Assembly: GCA_014204435.1 (NCBI GenBank)
Contig: JACHLF010000011.1
Span: 1-64,000, forward strand
Direction: 5' to 3'
DNA: 64,000 bases
Source: Mycobacteroides chelonae
Lineage (GTDB): Bacteria > Actinomycetota > Actinomycetes > Mycobacteriales > Mycobacteriaceae
The notes under the pieces are model-generated. The model was not told the DNA's origin, did no database searches, and saw only the letters and a list, made by a program, of their open reading frames with translations. Each line of letters opens with the position of its first letter. Positions within the stretch are counted from its first letter, which is position 1. Positions 1 to 9,800 of this stretch are shown piece after piece. A program made the translations under genes and the position numbers.

Positions 1-189
1 CAGCAGGCTTCCCTGCAGGCTGCCTGGCATGGTGATACCTCGATGAGCCAGGCCGCCTGGCAGGCTCAGTGGAACACCGCCATGGAAGAACTCGTACGCG
101 CCTACCGCGCCATGGGCAGCACTCACGAGACCAACACCCTCTCGATGAACGCACGCGACATGGCCGAAGGAGCCAAATGGGGCGCATAG
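1..189 (+). CDS. esxH: EsxH (ESX-3 WXG100 substrate), 3' end only
   Basis: The window opens inside this gene; the last 62 codons are present in frame 1 and stop at TAG 187-189. The visible part has the W-x-G turn (AWHGD) followed by the second helix, and ends in MAEGAKWGA, very close to the C-terminus of M. tuberculosis EsxH (TB10.4). EsxH pairs with EsxG and is exported by ESX-3, which supports iron and zinc homeostasis. The identity is confirmed by what follows: espG3, eccD3, mycP3 and eccE3, the standard ESX-3 order. EsxG would lie just upstream, outside the window. Confidence 0.93.
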   Translation, partial: QQASLQAAWHGDTSMSQAAWQAQWNTAMEELVRAYRAMGSTHETNTLSMNARDMAEGAKWGA

Positions 190-221
190 ACGCCCTTGGT
201 GCTCCTGCACCTGATCGTGCG

Positions 222-1085
222 ATGAACCAGGCCACTCGGTCGCCGGATGCCGTCGAGCTGACGGTCGATCAGGCCTGGTTCCTCGCGGATACGTTGAGCG
301 CCGGCACCTTTCCCTGGGTGCTGGCGATCACCGTCCCCTTCCGGGATGAAGCACAACGCGCGGGGTTCGACGCCCAGCGAGTTCAGGAACTTACCCGCGC
401 CGGGGTTCTACTGCCCGACGGCACAGTGGACCCAGCCGTGGCTGGATGGATTCGCGCGGTGTGCCGCCCCGACCGCTGGCTCGAACTGCGTTATGTCGCA
501 GCAGGTTCAGAGAATCCAGACGTTATGCGCGGCATCATCGCGCGCAAGCAGTCGCAGGGCCGCGCACACACCGTGGTCTCACTGCGCAACGCACATCTGA
601 TCACCTTCACCGTGGTCGACGCCGATGACCCTTCCGCGCTCGTCCCCAGCGTGGTCGCCGGGCTTCGATGGCGCGCGCCCGCACGGTTCCCCGAGTTCAC
701 CCTGCCCACGCACGTGGGAGCCAAGGCCGACGAGCAGCTGCGTTCCGGCGCCTCGCTAGCCGATGTCATGGGATATCTGGGTGTCCCACCCGCCGCGCAG
801 AATGTGGTGGAATCGGCATTCATCGGAAACCGCAACTATGTAGAAGTAGTTGCCGGACAACGTGATAACGCAACCCAGCAGACCTCCGAGGTGGGTATCA
901 GCGTGGTGGACACCCGCGCCGGACGCATCCTCGTCAGCCCGCACCGTGCCGGCGACGGCACCTGGCTGTCAACCTTCGCGCCAGGAACCCCATTCGCGAT
1001 CGCCGTGGCCGTCGAGCAGTTGATGACCACACTCCCGGAAGGGCACTGGTTCCCGGATGCCCGGCTGACCCGAGACTTCGACTGA
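222..1085 (+). CDS. espG3: ESX-3 secretion-associated chaperone EspG3
   Basis: EspG proteins are cytosolic chaperones that bind the tip of PE-PPE dimers and deliver them to their cognate ESX system. The 287-residue product has the family N-terminus (VELTVDQAWFLADTL) and ends in WFPDARLTRDFD, matching EspG3 over its whole length. I chose ATG 222 because known EspG3 proteins begin about ten residues before VELTVD. An in-frame ATG at 177, overlapping the esxH stop and preceded by AAGGAG at 167-172, would add 15 residues and cannot be excluded, since 222 has little Shine-Dalgarno. The gene sits between esxH and eccD3 as in all ESX-3 loci. Confidence 0.92.
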   Translation: MNQATRSPDAVELTVDQAWFLADTLSAGTFPWVLAITVPFRDEAQRAGFDAQRVQELTRAGVLLPDGTVDPAVAGWIRAVCRPDRWLELRYVAAGSENPDVMRGIIARKQSQGRAHTVVSLRNAHLITFTVVDADDPSALVPSVVAGLRWRAPARFPEFTLPTHVGAKADEQLRSGASLADVMGYLGVPPAAQNVVESAFIGNRNYVEVVAGQRDNATQQTSEVGISVVDTRAGRILVSPHRAGDGTWLSTFAPGTPFAIAVAVEQLMTTLPEGHWFPDARLTRDFD

Positions 1086-1146
1086 TGCTGTTCCTGTAGT
1101 TCCCCATTGAGCCCCACCCCCTATCGAGAGAGTCAAACGAAACACC

Positions 1147-2535
1147 ATGTCTGACAACGCCGTGATGCCCATCGTCCGGGTAGCCGTGCTCGGTGAAGAG
1201 AAGCTGACCGAAGTCGCCTTGCCGACACAGCTGCCGATGCGCGACATCATTCCCGCGGTACACCGGATGGTGGCACCCGATGCCCCTGAATCGGCAACGC
1301 CTCAACGGCTGAGCCTGGCCCCGGTGAACGGTGCGCCGTTCAGCGCCGACGCGACCCTGGACACCGTGGGCGTCGTCGACGGCGACCTGCTCACCCTGCG
1401 CCCCACCCCCGCCGGCCCTGCCGCACCGGGCATCATCGAGGACATCGCGGACGCAGCCGTCATCTTCTCCGAATCACGCAAGCGTCCATGGGGTGCCGAG
1501 CACATTGCCCACGTCGCTCGCCTGGGTGTCCTCGGATTGATATTGGCAGCAACGGTTCTGGCCATCGCGCACAACATTCGCACCGGGTCGTCGTTGAGCC
1601 TCGCCGGTCTGGCAGTGGTGGCCGTCGCCGCGGCGATCGGTGCATTGGTGGCGCACATGCGTTCCCCGCGCCTGGGCGCGGAGCTGGCCATCGTCGCACT
1701 GGCCCCGATTGCCAGCGGACTTGCCCTGGCCGTACCCGGTGAGGGACTGGCTCCGCGCGTTCTACTCGGCGCGGCCGGCGTAGCCGCATGGTCGCTGATC
1801 TATCTGATCGTGGCGCGCCAGCTGATCGCCTCTTTCACCGCGACCACGGTGCTGTCGGTCGGTATCGCGGTTGCCGCAGGCGCTCAGATCCTCTGGCACC
1901 CCTCCCCGCTCATTGTGGGCAGCGGACTGATCATCGTCGCACTGCTGGTCACCCTCCGTGCCGCACAGCTTTCGGCCTTCGCCGCACGCTTCCCCCTGCC
2001 GACCATTCCCGCGCCGGGCGACGCCACCCCCTCTGCCCCCGCAATGTCGGTTCTCAAGGACCTGCCGCGACGTGTCCAGTTGAGCGATTCGCATCAGAGC
2101 GGATTCATCGCGGGCGCTTCGCTTCTGGCCATCCTGGGATCGCTGGTTGTCGTGAGCGGATCCGCGCCCGTCAGCCCGTGGGCCTGGTACCTGGTGGTCG
2201 CGGTGAGCGCGGGAGCCGCACTGCGTGCGCGGGTATGGGATTCGGCCGTGTGCAAGGCCTGGCTACTGGCCATGCCGTTCCTGGTGACCACCACGCTGCT
2301 GGTGATCTTCACCGCCACAGGGCGCTACACCGGCGCACTGGTTGCGCTCGGAGTGCTGGCGTTCCTGGTGGCCGCGGTGGCAGTCGTCGTGTTCAACCCG
2401 AAGATCGGTGAGGCGGAGAGCTACTCGCTGCCCAGCCGGCGTCTCTTGGGGTTCCTCGCTTCGGGCATTGACGCCTCGCTGCTTCCGGTCATCGCATACC
2501 TCACCGGGCTGTTCACCTGGATCCTCAACCGATGA
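1147..2535 (+). CDS. eccD3: ESX-3 membrane channel protein EccD3
   Basis: EccD forms the bulk of the inner-membrane pore of the type VII secretion machine. The 462-residue protein has a ubiquitin-like N-terminal domain (about residues 1-95, soluble and charged) followed by a long hydrophobic part with roughly eleven transmembrane helices in short Gly/Ala/Val-rich stretches. Length fits EccD3 (about 470 aa). It starts 61 bp after espG3, and its stop overlaps the mycP3 start in ATGATG at 2532-2537, so the two are probably translationally coupled. Nothing looks damaged. Confidence 0.94.
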   Translation: MSDNAVMPIVRVAVLGEEKLTEVALPTQLPMRDIIPAVHRMVAPDAPESATPQRLSLAPVNGAPFSADATLDTVGVVDGDLLTLRPTPAGPAAPGIIEDIADAAVIFSESRKRPWGAEHIAHVARLGVLGLILAATVLAIAHNIRTGSSLSLAGLAVVAVAAAIGALVAHMRSPRLGAELAIVALAPIASGLALAVPGEGLAPRVLLGAAGVAAWSLIYLIVARQLIASFTATTVLSVGIAVAAGAQILWHPSPLIVGSGLIIVALLVTLRAAQLSAFAARFPLPTIPAPGDATPSAPAMSVLKDLPRRVQLSDSHQSGFIAGASLLAILGSLVVVSGSAPVSPWAWYLVVAVSAGAALRARVWDSAVCKAWLLAMPFLVTTTLLVIFTATGRYTGALVALGVLAFLVAAVAVVVFNPKIGEAESYSLPSRRLLGFLASGIDASLLPVIAYLTGLFTWILNR

Positions 2536-3887
2536 TGCGATTTCTGTCTGTGGGCGCCGTCGCCGCGATGCTGCTGGCGCTGTCTCCCATGACGGCTCCC
2601 GCCGCCAACGCGGTGATCCAGCCGGAAGCAGATCCTGCTGCGCTACCACAGGATTCATCCCCCAGCGCTACCGCCGGCACGCAGTCCGCGGCGTGCAGCA
2701 CCACAGTGCTGCTGCCCGGCACGGGCACCACCGGAAAACCTTCACCCGAGTTCGAAGAGGCATGGCGCTTCTCTCGCGGTGAGGGTCAAAGCGTCGCCGT
2801 CATCGACACCGGGGTGAAGCCGAGTTCGCGACTTCACGTCGAGGGCGGCGGTGACTATGTGCAGTCAACCAACGGGCTCACTGACTGTGACGGGCACGGC
2901 ACCATGGTCGCCGGCATCATCGGCGCCCAGCCCGGTCCCGACGGATTCTCCGGCATCGCACCGGCGTCCAAGCTGATCTCGATCCGTCAGGGATCCTCAA
3001 AGTTCTCCCCGCGGCTCACCGGCGGCGACCCGAGCACCAGCGGCGCCACCCAATTTGTCAGCACGCTGGCCCGGTCCATCGTGCATGCGGCGAACCTCGG
3101 GGCGCGTGTGATCAACATTTCGTCGGGTGTCTGCATTCCAGCGGCCAAGCCCATCGACCAGGCGACACTCGGCGCGGCACTGCGGTACGCAGTCGAGGAG
3201 AAGGACGCCGTCGTCGTCGCGGCGGCCGGCAACGTCAACGGCGGCGGCGCCAATTGCCAGCAGAATCCGTTCAGCGGTCTCGGCGCCGACCCCAGGAACT
3301 GGACTGGGGTGGAATCTGTTTCGGTTCCCTCCTGGTGGCAGCCGTATGTGCTGTCCGTGGGCTCGGTGGGTGTCGATGGCAGCCCGTCGAAGTTCACGAT
3401 GGCGGGCCCATGGGTGGGCATCGCGGCCAACGGCGAGAACGTGACGTCGCTGTCCAACGATGCCGAGGGCGGTCTGGCCAACGGAATGATCGACCAGAAC
3501 GGCAAGCCGGTTCCTCTCTTCGGAACCAGCTATGCCACCGCATACGTGTCCGGGGTGGCAACGCTGGTACGCAGCCGCTACCCCGAATTGACTGCACCTC
3601 AGATCATTTCGCGGCTGCAACGAACCGCGCGAGACGCGGGACGGTCACCGTCGAATCTCGTCGGAGCGGGGACCGTCGACCCGGTCGCCGCACTCACCTG
3701 GGAGGTCCCGGCCAACGAGAACGCGCCGGTTGGTCCCAGCGCGCGTGCCGTCGTGCCTCCACCCCCTCCCACCCCGGAAAATCCACTTCCCCGGCGACTC
3801 GCCTTCCTGGGCGCCGGTGTATGCCTGCTCGCGGTGGTCGTCGTCGCCGCGCTCAGCGCACGTCGCAGACAGGAGAGCACTGAGTGA
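2532..3887 (+). CDS. mycP3: Mycosin-3, ESX-3 subtilisin-like serine protease
   Basis: Mycosins are membrane-anchored subtilases that stabilise the ESX complex on its periplasmic face. The 451-residue product has a signal peptide (residues 1-27, ending in an Ala-rich segment), a catalytic triad at Asp92 (VAVIDTGV), His122 (DGHGT) and Ser333 (FGTSYATA), a Pro-rich linker near residue 415 and a single C-terminal membrane helix followed by a short basic tail. It overlaps eccD3 by 4 bp and eccE3 by 4 bp (GTGA at 3884-3887). Length and order match MycP3. Confidence 0.95.
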   Translation: MMRFLSVGAVAAMLLALSPMTAPAANAVIQPEADPAALPQDSSPSATAGTQSAACSTTVLLPGTGTTGKPSPEFEEAWRFSRGEGQSVAVIDTGVKPSSRLHVEGGGDYVQSTNGLTDCDGHGTMVAGIIGAQPGPDGFSGIAPASKLISIRQGSSKFSPRLTGGDPSTSGATQFVSTLARSIVHAANLGARVINISSGVCIPAAKPIDQATLGAALRYAVEEKDAVVVAAAGNVNGGGANCQQNPFSGLGADPRNWTGVESVSVPSWWQPYVLSVGSVGVDGSPSKFTMAGPWVGIAANGENVTSLSNDAEGGLANGMIDQNGKPVPLFGTSYATAYVSGVATLVRSRYPELTAPQIISRLQRTARDAGRSPSNLVGAGTVDPVAALTWEVPANENAPVGPSARAVVPPPPPTPENPLPRRLAFLGAGVCLLAVVVVAALSARRRQESTE

Positions 3888-4885
3888 GCACGAATGAGAG
3901 CAAGAAGTTGACGCTGTATCGACCGCCGGTGCCCGGCACGCTGCGACTGACCCTGGTGGCCACGCTGATCGCTGCGGCCGCCTTCGCGCTCTACCGCCGG
4001 GATCTCGCCGACCGCTGGATCGCGATCACCGCCGGGGTGCTGGCGCTGGTTCTGTTGGTGTGGTGGCGCGGCACCTTCCTCACCGACATCCTCGGACGGT
4101 TCACCCAACTGCTGGCCCGCCGGATCTCCGGACGAACACCCGCCACCGATACCGCTCAGGTTGTCACCGCGGGCGTCGACGCACGCAGCACCGTGGCCCT
4201 GGAGCTGACCCCACCGCAATCGGGTAAGGAAGTGCCGATCGGGCTTATCGCCGGGTACCTGGATCGTTATGGCGTGCGCTGCTCGTTCATCCGGGTCACC
4301 ACCGCAGACGTCGGCGGCGCGGAAAGCAAGACCTGGGTGAGCCTGACCCTCGGTGCCGCGGCCAACCTCACCGCGCTGCAGGCGCGGTCCCCACGAATCC
4401 CTTTACGCAAGACCGCAGATACGGTGGGACGCCGATTGGCAGATCACCTGCGTGAGCTGGGCTGGCACGTCAACGCGGCCGAGATCCCGAACGCGCCACT
4501 GCCCGCACAGGTCAAGGAGGGCTCGCGCGGGGTTATTGACGATCACGGTTACCTAGCCGCCTATCGCGCCACCGTGAACGGCGAGTTGCCCGAAAACCTG
4601 CGGGATATCTGGAGCGCCGCACTGCCCGAACGTTGGACGGTTCTTGAGCTGACCGGCACCACACACGCTCCCCATCTGAGTGTGGTGTGCGCGTTGCGCA
4701 CCGAGGAGAAACCCGCCCCGCGTGCGCCGTTGGCCGGGCTGACGCCGTGCTGGGGCGAGCACCTGCTCGTCCTGCGGGCCATGGACCCGCTGTCGTCCAG
4801 CACCCTGGGCGCGGCGAACGTCGCCGTGACCCCGGAGTTCCTCGACAACCTCGCGCAGCGAGAAGAGGCGCCGGCTCTGGTCTGA
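3884..4885 (+). CDS. eccE3: ESX-3 membrane protein EccE3
   Basis: EccE is the peripheral subunit of the ESX inner-membrane complex. The 333-residue protein begins with GTG at 3884 overlapping the mycP3 stop, with AGGAGA a few bases upstream. It has two closely spaced transmembrane helices (about residues 20-60) followed by a large soluble domain, the usual EccE design. It is the last gene of the ESX-3 operon here; after it the strand changes and the sequence becomes remnant-like, so the operon probably ends at this point. Confidence 0.93.
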   Translation: MSTNESKKLTLYRPPVPGTLRLTLVATLIAAAAFALYRRDLADRWIAITAGVLALVLLVWWRGTFLTDILGRFTQLLARRISGRTPATDTAQVVTAGVDARSTVALELTPPQSGKEVPIGLIAGYLDRYGVRCSFIRVTTADVGGAESKTWVSLTLGAAANLTALQARSPRIPLRKTADTVGRRLADHLRELGWHVNAAEIPNAPLPAQVKEGSRGVIDDHGYLAAYRATVNGELPENLRDIWSAALPERWTVLELTGTTHAPHLSVVCALRTEEKPAPRAPLAGLTPCWGEHLLVLRAMDPLSSSTLGAANVAVTPEFLDNLAQREEAPALV

Positions 4886-4906
4886 CACCGAACCTCTCGC
4901 GCGGTC

Positions 4907-5030
4907 GCCACGAAGACCGATGTGTCGGCCACCATGCGCGACGGCACAATCCTGCGCGCCGACGTGTACCGGCCCAAGCTCAAGGATCCTGCCCCGGTGA
5001 CTATGGGCGCGTTCGGATTCCGCAAAGACT
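4907..5030 (+). pseudogene. N-terminal remnant of a CocE/NonD-family hydrolase
   Basis: About 40 codons in the frame of GTG 4922 read SATMRDGTILRADVYRP and continue briefly, then lose resemblance to any protein. The MRDGT-x-LRADVYRP pattern is typical of the beginning of X-Pro dipeptidyl-peptidase S15 (CocE/NonD) hydrolases, whose full length is 500-600 residues. The alpha/beta-hydrolase core is missing, and a minus-strand gene follows at once. This looks like the leftover of a deleted gene just downstream of ESX-3. The identification rests on a short motif, so it is moderate at best. Confidence 0.4.
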
Positions 5031-5057
5031 TAAGCGCGAGCAGACCGGGGGCGGGGA

Positions 5058-5387
5058 CTAACGCCAGCCATCCGCGGCCTTGGCGGCCCGTAGCAGGTCT
5101 TCGCACAGCTGGCGCAGTTCCTCCTGGGTCGCACCCTCCTCGACAGCGGTCGCAACGTCCTCGGCCGCGCATCGCGCCTGATACACGCGATCGGCCAGGT
5201 CGGTCGCCTCGTCGGCGGTGAGCACGACGGCATCGGGCGGCACCGAGGTGCCCTTGACCGCAGCACGTTGTTCGTAGGCGCGCTGTCGACAGGACTGGCG
5301 ACAATATTGGCGCCGCCGTCCCAATTCGGCGTCGTCAACCTCCCGCCCGCACCACTTGCAGGGCTGAGCGTGTTTGCGACGTGCCAC
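5058..5387 (-). CDS. Small Cys-rich (zinc-ribbon-like) conserved protein
   Basis: The 109-residue product begins MARRKHAQPCKWCGREV when read from GTG 5387 and carries C-x2-C and C-x3-C pairs (CKWC and CRQSC) in an Arg-rich N-terminal half, which suggests one bound zinc. The C-terminal half is acidic and helical (ADEATDLADRVYQARCAAED). The open frame extends upstream to 5612, but that extension is low-complexity and unlike a protein, so I prefer the internal GTG. Function unknown; a small DNA- or RNA-binding role is possible but not shown. The gene stands alone on the minus strand. Confidence 0.7.
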   Translation of the reverse strand: MARRKHAQPCKWCGREVDDAELGRRRQYCRQSCRQRAYEQRAAVKGTSVPPDAVVLTADEATDLADRVYQARCAAEDVATAVEEGATQEELRQLCEDLLRAAKAADGWR

Positions 5388-5644
5388 GTGGTGACAGCGT
5401 AGTGGTGGCCGGGCTGCGCGGTCGCACAAGGTCAGGTCAGCGACAGCGAACCACCTGACCGCCGTCGGAGGTGAGAAGTCGGCATCACCAAAACCAGCGA
5501 CATGACTGGTGGTAGCCGGAGCGATGAGTCCAGCTCCATGCCACACAAAGCCAGCGTGCGCAATTAACACAATTACCGGGAAAACGGACAATAGTGCGCT
5601 AATCTTGCCCAATCACAGCGGCATCCAACGTCGGAGGTTGTGCG

Positions 5645-6010
5645 ATGAACAAGATCATCAAGCTTGGGCAGGCCGTGCTGGCAGCTGGCGTCATTGCCGC
5701 TCCGGTCGCCGTCATCAACGCGGGCCTGGCCTCGGCGCAGCCGAGCCCCGCCCCCGCGGATGTGTGCTTCAACGGACCGTATCCCTCACCGCCGCCTCCC
5801 TGGGGGCCGGGAACCATGGAGGGCTGCGTGAACCCCGACAGTTGGTTCAGCCAATGGGGTTGGCGCTATGCCGGACCCAACTGGCGCGGCGAAGGCGGTC
5901 AACTGCCACCGCCGGCACCCGCCTGGAAGTACGTAGGCCCGGGCTGCGAGTACACCAGCAACCCGAACTGGCAGTACACCGGCCCGGACTGCCAGCGCGA
6001 GACCCCGTAG
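5645..6010 (+). CDS. Small secreted Pro/Trp/Cys-rich protein
   Basis: This 121-residue protein has a clear signal peptide (MNKIIKLGQAVLAAG onward, Ala-x-Ala cleavage near residue 32) followed by a mature chain rich in Pro, Gly, Trp and Cys. The four Cys residues could form two disulfides outside the cell. Two similar segments (YAGPNWRG and YTGPDCQR) hint at an internal repeat. A good Shine-Dalgarno (GGAGG near 5633) precedes the ATG. It lies between two minus-strand genes and appears monocistronic. No named family recognised. Confidence 0.8.
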   Translation: MNKIIKLGQAVLAAGVIAAPVAVINAGLASAQPSPAPADVCFNGPYPSPPPPWGPGTMEGCVNPDSWFSQWGWRYAGPNWRGEGGQLPPPAPAWKYVGPGCEYTSNPNWQYTGPDCQRETP

Positions 6011-6037
6011 GCCTCAGCGGCTGGTAGCCCTCGGCGG

Positions 6038-6823
6038 CTAGTAGGAGTACGAGCCGCCGAGGGCCAACTCGGCCTCGTGCGTCAAGATGGTGGCCAAGGC
6101 CTGCGGATTCGACCAGTAGAAGTAGTGCCCGCCCGTCACGAGGATGCTGGTGAACTCCCCCTTTGTGTACGGCGCCCATCGGCGCGGTGGCGCGAACTTG
6201 GGAATCACCTCGTCATCTTTCGCGCTCACCTCGGTGATCGCAGTACTGATCCGGCGGCGCGAAATCGATTGCAAGCCAAGACTGAAATCGATGACCGCGT
6301 GCAGTCGCGCCTGTTCCAGCAATGACTCATCCGCGATCTTCTTCGGCGGCCACGCCCCGCGCCGCTCGTCGTTGGTCAGCCTCCAGAGCGCGTGTTGCTT
6401 CGGGTTATGCCCCCGGGTCTTGGCATAGAGAGCATCCATTCGCCACAACGACGGATGCCCGCTCACCACCGGGACGAACCGGCCCACCGCGAAGTCCCGT
6501 GACTCCAACGCCTGACACACCGTGTAGCCGAACAGCCCGCCAAAGCTCTTGCCCGCCAGGATAGGTCGACGGCAACCGAGCCCGATGATCGCCGATGCGC
6601 AGTCCTCCGACAACGCGCGCAGGCTCTCCGGCGATGGCTCGGTCGACCGGGTGCTGCGCCCCGGCATCCGCCACACCCCGAAGTTCACCCCCGCCACATG
6701 AGGAACCAGATGCTGTTCACCGGCGTGATTGGCCCCGGCGCCCGGGAAAAACAACACGGTCGGCAGGGAGGGTTGATAAGCCCTGGGCCACCACCAACAT
6801 TCGAGCGGAGTCGCAACAGTCAC
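6038..6823 (-). CDS. Type II thioesterase-like alpha/beta hydrolase of the PKS locus
   Basis: The 261-residue protein has an early oxyanion motif (FFPGAG, about residues 25-30), a nucleophile elbow GKSFGG with Ser93, a candidate Asp at 203-204 and a late His at 233 (GGHYFYW), the order expected for an alpha/beta hydrolase of thioesterase type. It starts with GTG 6823, only 9 bp after the PKS stop, so it is almost certainly in one operon with the PKS. Likely roles are release of the PKS product or removal of wrong acyl groups from its carrier protein. That role is inferred from position; the substrate is unknown. Confidence 0.75.
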   Translation of the reverse strand: MTVATPLECWWWPRAYQPSLPTVLFFPGAGANHAGEQHLVPHVAGVNFGVWRMPGRSTRSTEPSPESLRALSEDCASAIIGLGCRRPILAGKSFGGLFGYTVCQALESRDFAVGRFVPVVSGHPSLWRMDALYAKTRGHNPKQHALWRLTNDERRGAWPPKKIADESLLEQARLHAVIDFSLGLQSISRRRISTAITEVSAKDDEVIPKFAPPRRWAPYTKGEFTSILVTGGHYFYWSNPQALATILTHEAELALGGSYSY

Positions 6824-6832
6824 GCCGATCCT

Positions 6833-9800
6833 CTATATCGCGTCATGCTCGGGATCGCCGACCCCTTGCGCAATGAGTAGTGCGACTCGGGCACCGACCG
6901 CCTCAAGGGTGAGATCGGGGGTGAACTGGAACGCACTGATCTGGATGTTCAACTGCTTGCCGGCCCGGGCCGCGAACTCGACCGCCATCAGGGAGTCGAT
7001 CCCCAGATCGGCGATCGGTCCGGTCGGGTCGATGCTATCCACATCAACCTTGAGCACGTTGGCGAGTTCCTTGGCCAACTCCTTGGTGACCATCGGCCCC
7101 CGCTCCTCCTCGGGCAGTGCCAGCACCGCGGCACGGAAGGCGGCCTGCTCGTTGGACACCGCTGCGGCCTCCGCGGAGAGGTGCGCGAACCGTGTGCTCT
7201 TGGCCGTCGAGGGCAGTGGGGTACGCAAGACCCCCCAGTCAACGCCCGCCACCGCGACATGCGGAAGCTGGAAACGGGAGCACTCCTGCATGAGCGCCGC
7301 CCCGAGATCCATGTTGAGGCGGCGCAATCCCACCGAGTCGAGGAACTTCACAATGGCGTCCGTCTCGGCCATGCCACCGCCGCTCATCGCACCCCAGCTC
7401 ACCGACAGCGCGGGCAGTCCGTCCGCGTGTCTCGAATGAGCGAGACCGTCCAGCACACTGTTGGCTGCCGCGTACGTCAGCTGCGGAACAATGCCGATGA
7501 GACCGCTGATCGATGAGTACAGCACGAAGTGGTCAAGTGGCACATTGTGCTCGCGCGTGGCCTTGTCGAGGTTCAGTGCGCCCTGCACCTTCGGCGCGAA
7601 GACCTTGTGCAGCGATTCGACGCTGATGTCCGCGATCACCTCATCATGAGCCACCGCCGCGGCGTGGAAAACGCCGCGCAGCGGATGCCCCGAAGCCTCC
7701 ACCTTGCCGATCAGATCCGCAACCTGGTCGTAGTCGCTGATATCGATCCGCTCTTCCCACACCTCCACATCGGCGGCGCGCAACGCCTCGATCTGCGCCC
7801 GCGCCACCTCGGTCGTGGCGCCGCTGCGCCCCGCGAGAATCAGATGGGTGGCCCCCGCTCTGGCGAGCGAGCGCGCGGTGGCCAACCCGAACCCGCCGAA
7901 TCCACCGGTGATGAGGTAGGAGTGGCCGGCGAGCACGGGCGCAGGATCTGCCTTGCGGGGCAACAGCTTCGGGGTCTGGTTCCGGAAGTCCAGCACGATC
8001 CTTCCCATGTGTTCGGCCCGGAACACCGCCTCGAACGCCCCCACAACCTCCTCGATCGGGAACCTGGTGAACGGGAGCGGGGTGAGCTTGCCCGAGGTGA
8101 GCATCTCGGTGCACTCGCGCCGCAGTTCCCGGAAGATCTCCGGCCGCAGCCTCAGCATGCGATCCATGTCGATCGAGTGGAACGAGAGGTTCCCGCTGAA
8201 TGGCTTGAGATCCATCGCGCCACCGAAATAGATGTCTGCCTTGCCGATTTCGATGATTCGGCAGAACTCCCCGGCGACCGCGAAGTTCTGGGCGATCATC
8301 TCGCCGGGCAGCGAGTTGTAGATGACGTCGACCCCTCGCCCGTCCGTGATACGCAGTATGTCGTCGACAAAGCCGACCGACCGCGAGTCGAAGGCCGCGG
8401 CCGCGCCGAGTTCCAGCGCCGCACGCCTGCGTTCCTCGGTGCCGGCCGTCGCGTACACGATCGCGCCCATGTTGCTCGCGACCTGGACCGCACCCATGCC
8501 CATGCCGCCCGCCGCGCCGTGGATGAGCACCGTCTCGCCAGGCTGGAGGTCGGCGAGCTTGTAGAACGCGTAGCCCGCCGTGAAGAACGGAACGCCCGAG
8601 CCCACCGCGAGTGGATCGAAGTCCGCACGCTGCAGATGCTCGTCTTCTATCCGCTCCCACGCGGCCCCGCCGTCGAGGTCGAAGGTCAGGTACCGACGCA
8701 GCAGACCGCGCTCGGCGACCGCGATGCTTTGCCCGACCCGAAGCTCGTTGACCGCGGACCCGACACGCGTGACAACACCGAAGCCCTCCATGCCGGGCTC
8801 CAGCTTGAAGTACGTCTCGCCGAGCTCGCGCTCCGTCAGGATTCCGAGAATCTTCAGCGGGTCTTTGTAGTTGAGGCCGACGGTCTCCACCCGGACCTCC
8901 ACTTGCCGGGGTCCTGGCTCGACACGATCGCAGGCGCGCAGCGCAATGTCCTTGAGCGTGCGCGTGTCCGGGATCTGCACCTCATAGGCAACCTCGGGGT
9001 CCGTGGGTTCGAATGGCTCGTCCCACGGCGCGACGAGTTCGGACAATGAACGGCGCATCCGCTGTGTCCAGCGCTGCCCAGCGCGGACGGCCACCTCTTC
9101 TGCCTTGGTCATCGCGGAGATCTCCGCGGCCACCTCAGCCGCGGTGGCCGAATCGGGCAGATCCACCAGGGACCATTTGGCGGGATGCTGCTCATTGGCC
9201 AACACACGCCGTGCCCCGACGAGCGCGGTCCGGTCCAACACCAGATCGCGATCACCCGGCGCGAGGAAAGCCCCTTGGCTGACGAGGACCGCCTGTACAT
9301 CCGGATTCACCACGCCGCGTTCGGTTTCGGCCTCCAGCACCGTCCTGAGCGCCTGCGCGACGGTGACCACCTGGTACAGGCTCTCCACCAGGGCCCTACC
9401 CGACCCGACCGTGACCAGGGCACGCACGTACGCGTCGCGGCTCAGCGCTGCACCAAACGCCTGGGCCAACTCGGCGGACTGCTCGGGCTCGGCCTTGAGG
9501 ACGACGACACCGGCTGCGGACGCACGGCGTGCGCCTTCGGCAACAGCGGCGGGCGCGTCTCCGATCTCGACGATCACGTTTGCCGGACGTGCCGCCGCGG
9601 GTGGCGCGACGGGTTGGCCCTCGACCTCCTCTTCCAAAGGCTCCCAACGCGGCTCGTAGAAGTACTGGTCAAGCTCCGACAGCGGGTCCGAAGCCGATCC
9701 CACCGGCCGCAGCGTCACCCCGATCATCGCCAGCGCCACGTCACCATCCTGCGAAGCCAAATAGGCGTTCGCCCGCAACGGCTGAGTGCCGGTGATCTCC

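Noticed and set aside
1..4885. First thought to be ESX-4, because of the compact eccD-mycP-eccE set
   Set aside because: The gene after the WXG100 protein is a full EspG, and the WXG100 C-terminus matches EsxH. That order (esxH-espG-eccD-mycP-eccE) is ESX-3; ESX-4 in M. tuberculosis has no espG.
7529..9049. 506-codon open frame on the plus strand inside the PKS
   Set aside because: It is antisense to the ER and KR domains, and its translation is Arg/Pro/His-rich without domain motifs, as expected for the shadow of a GC-rich gene.
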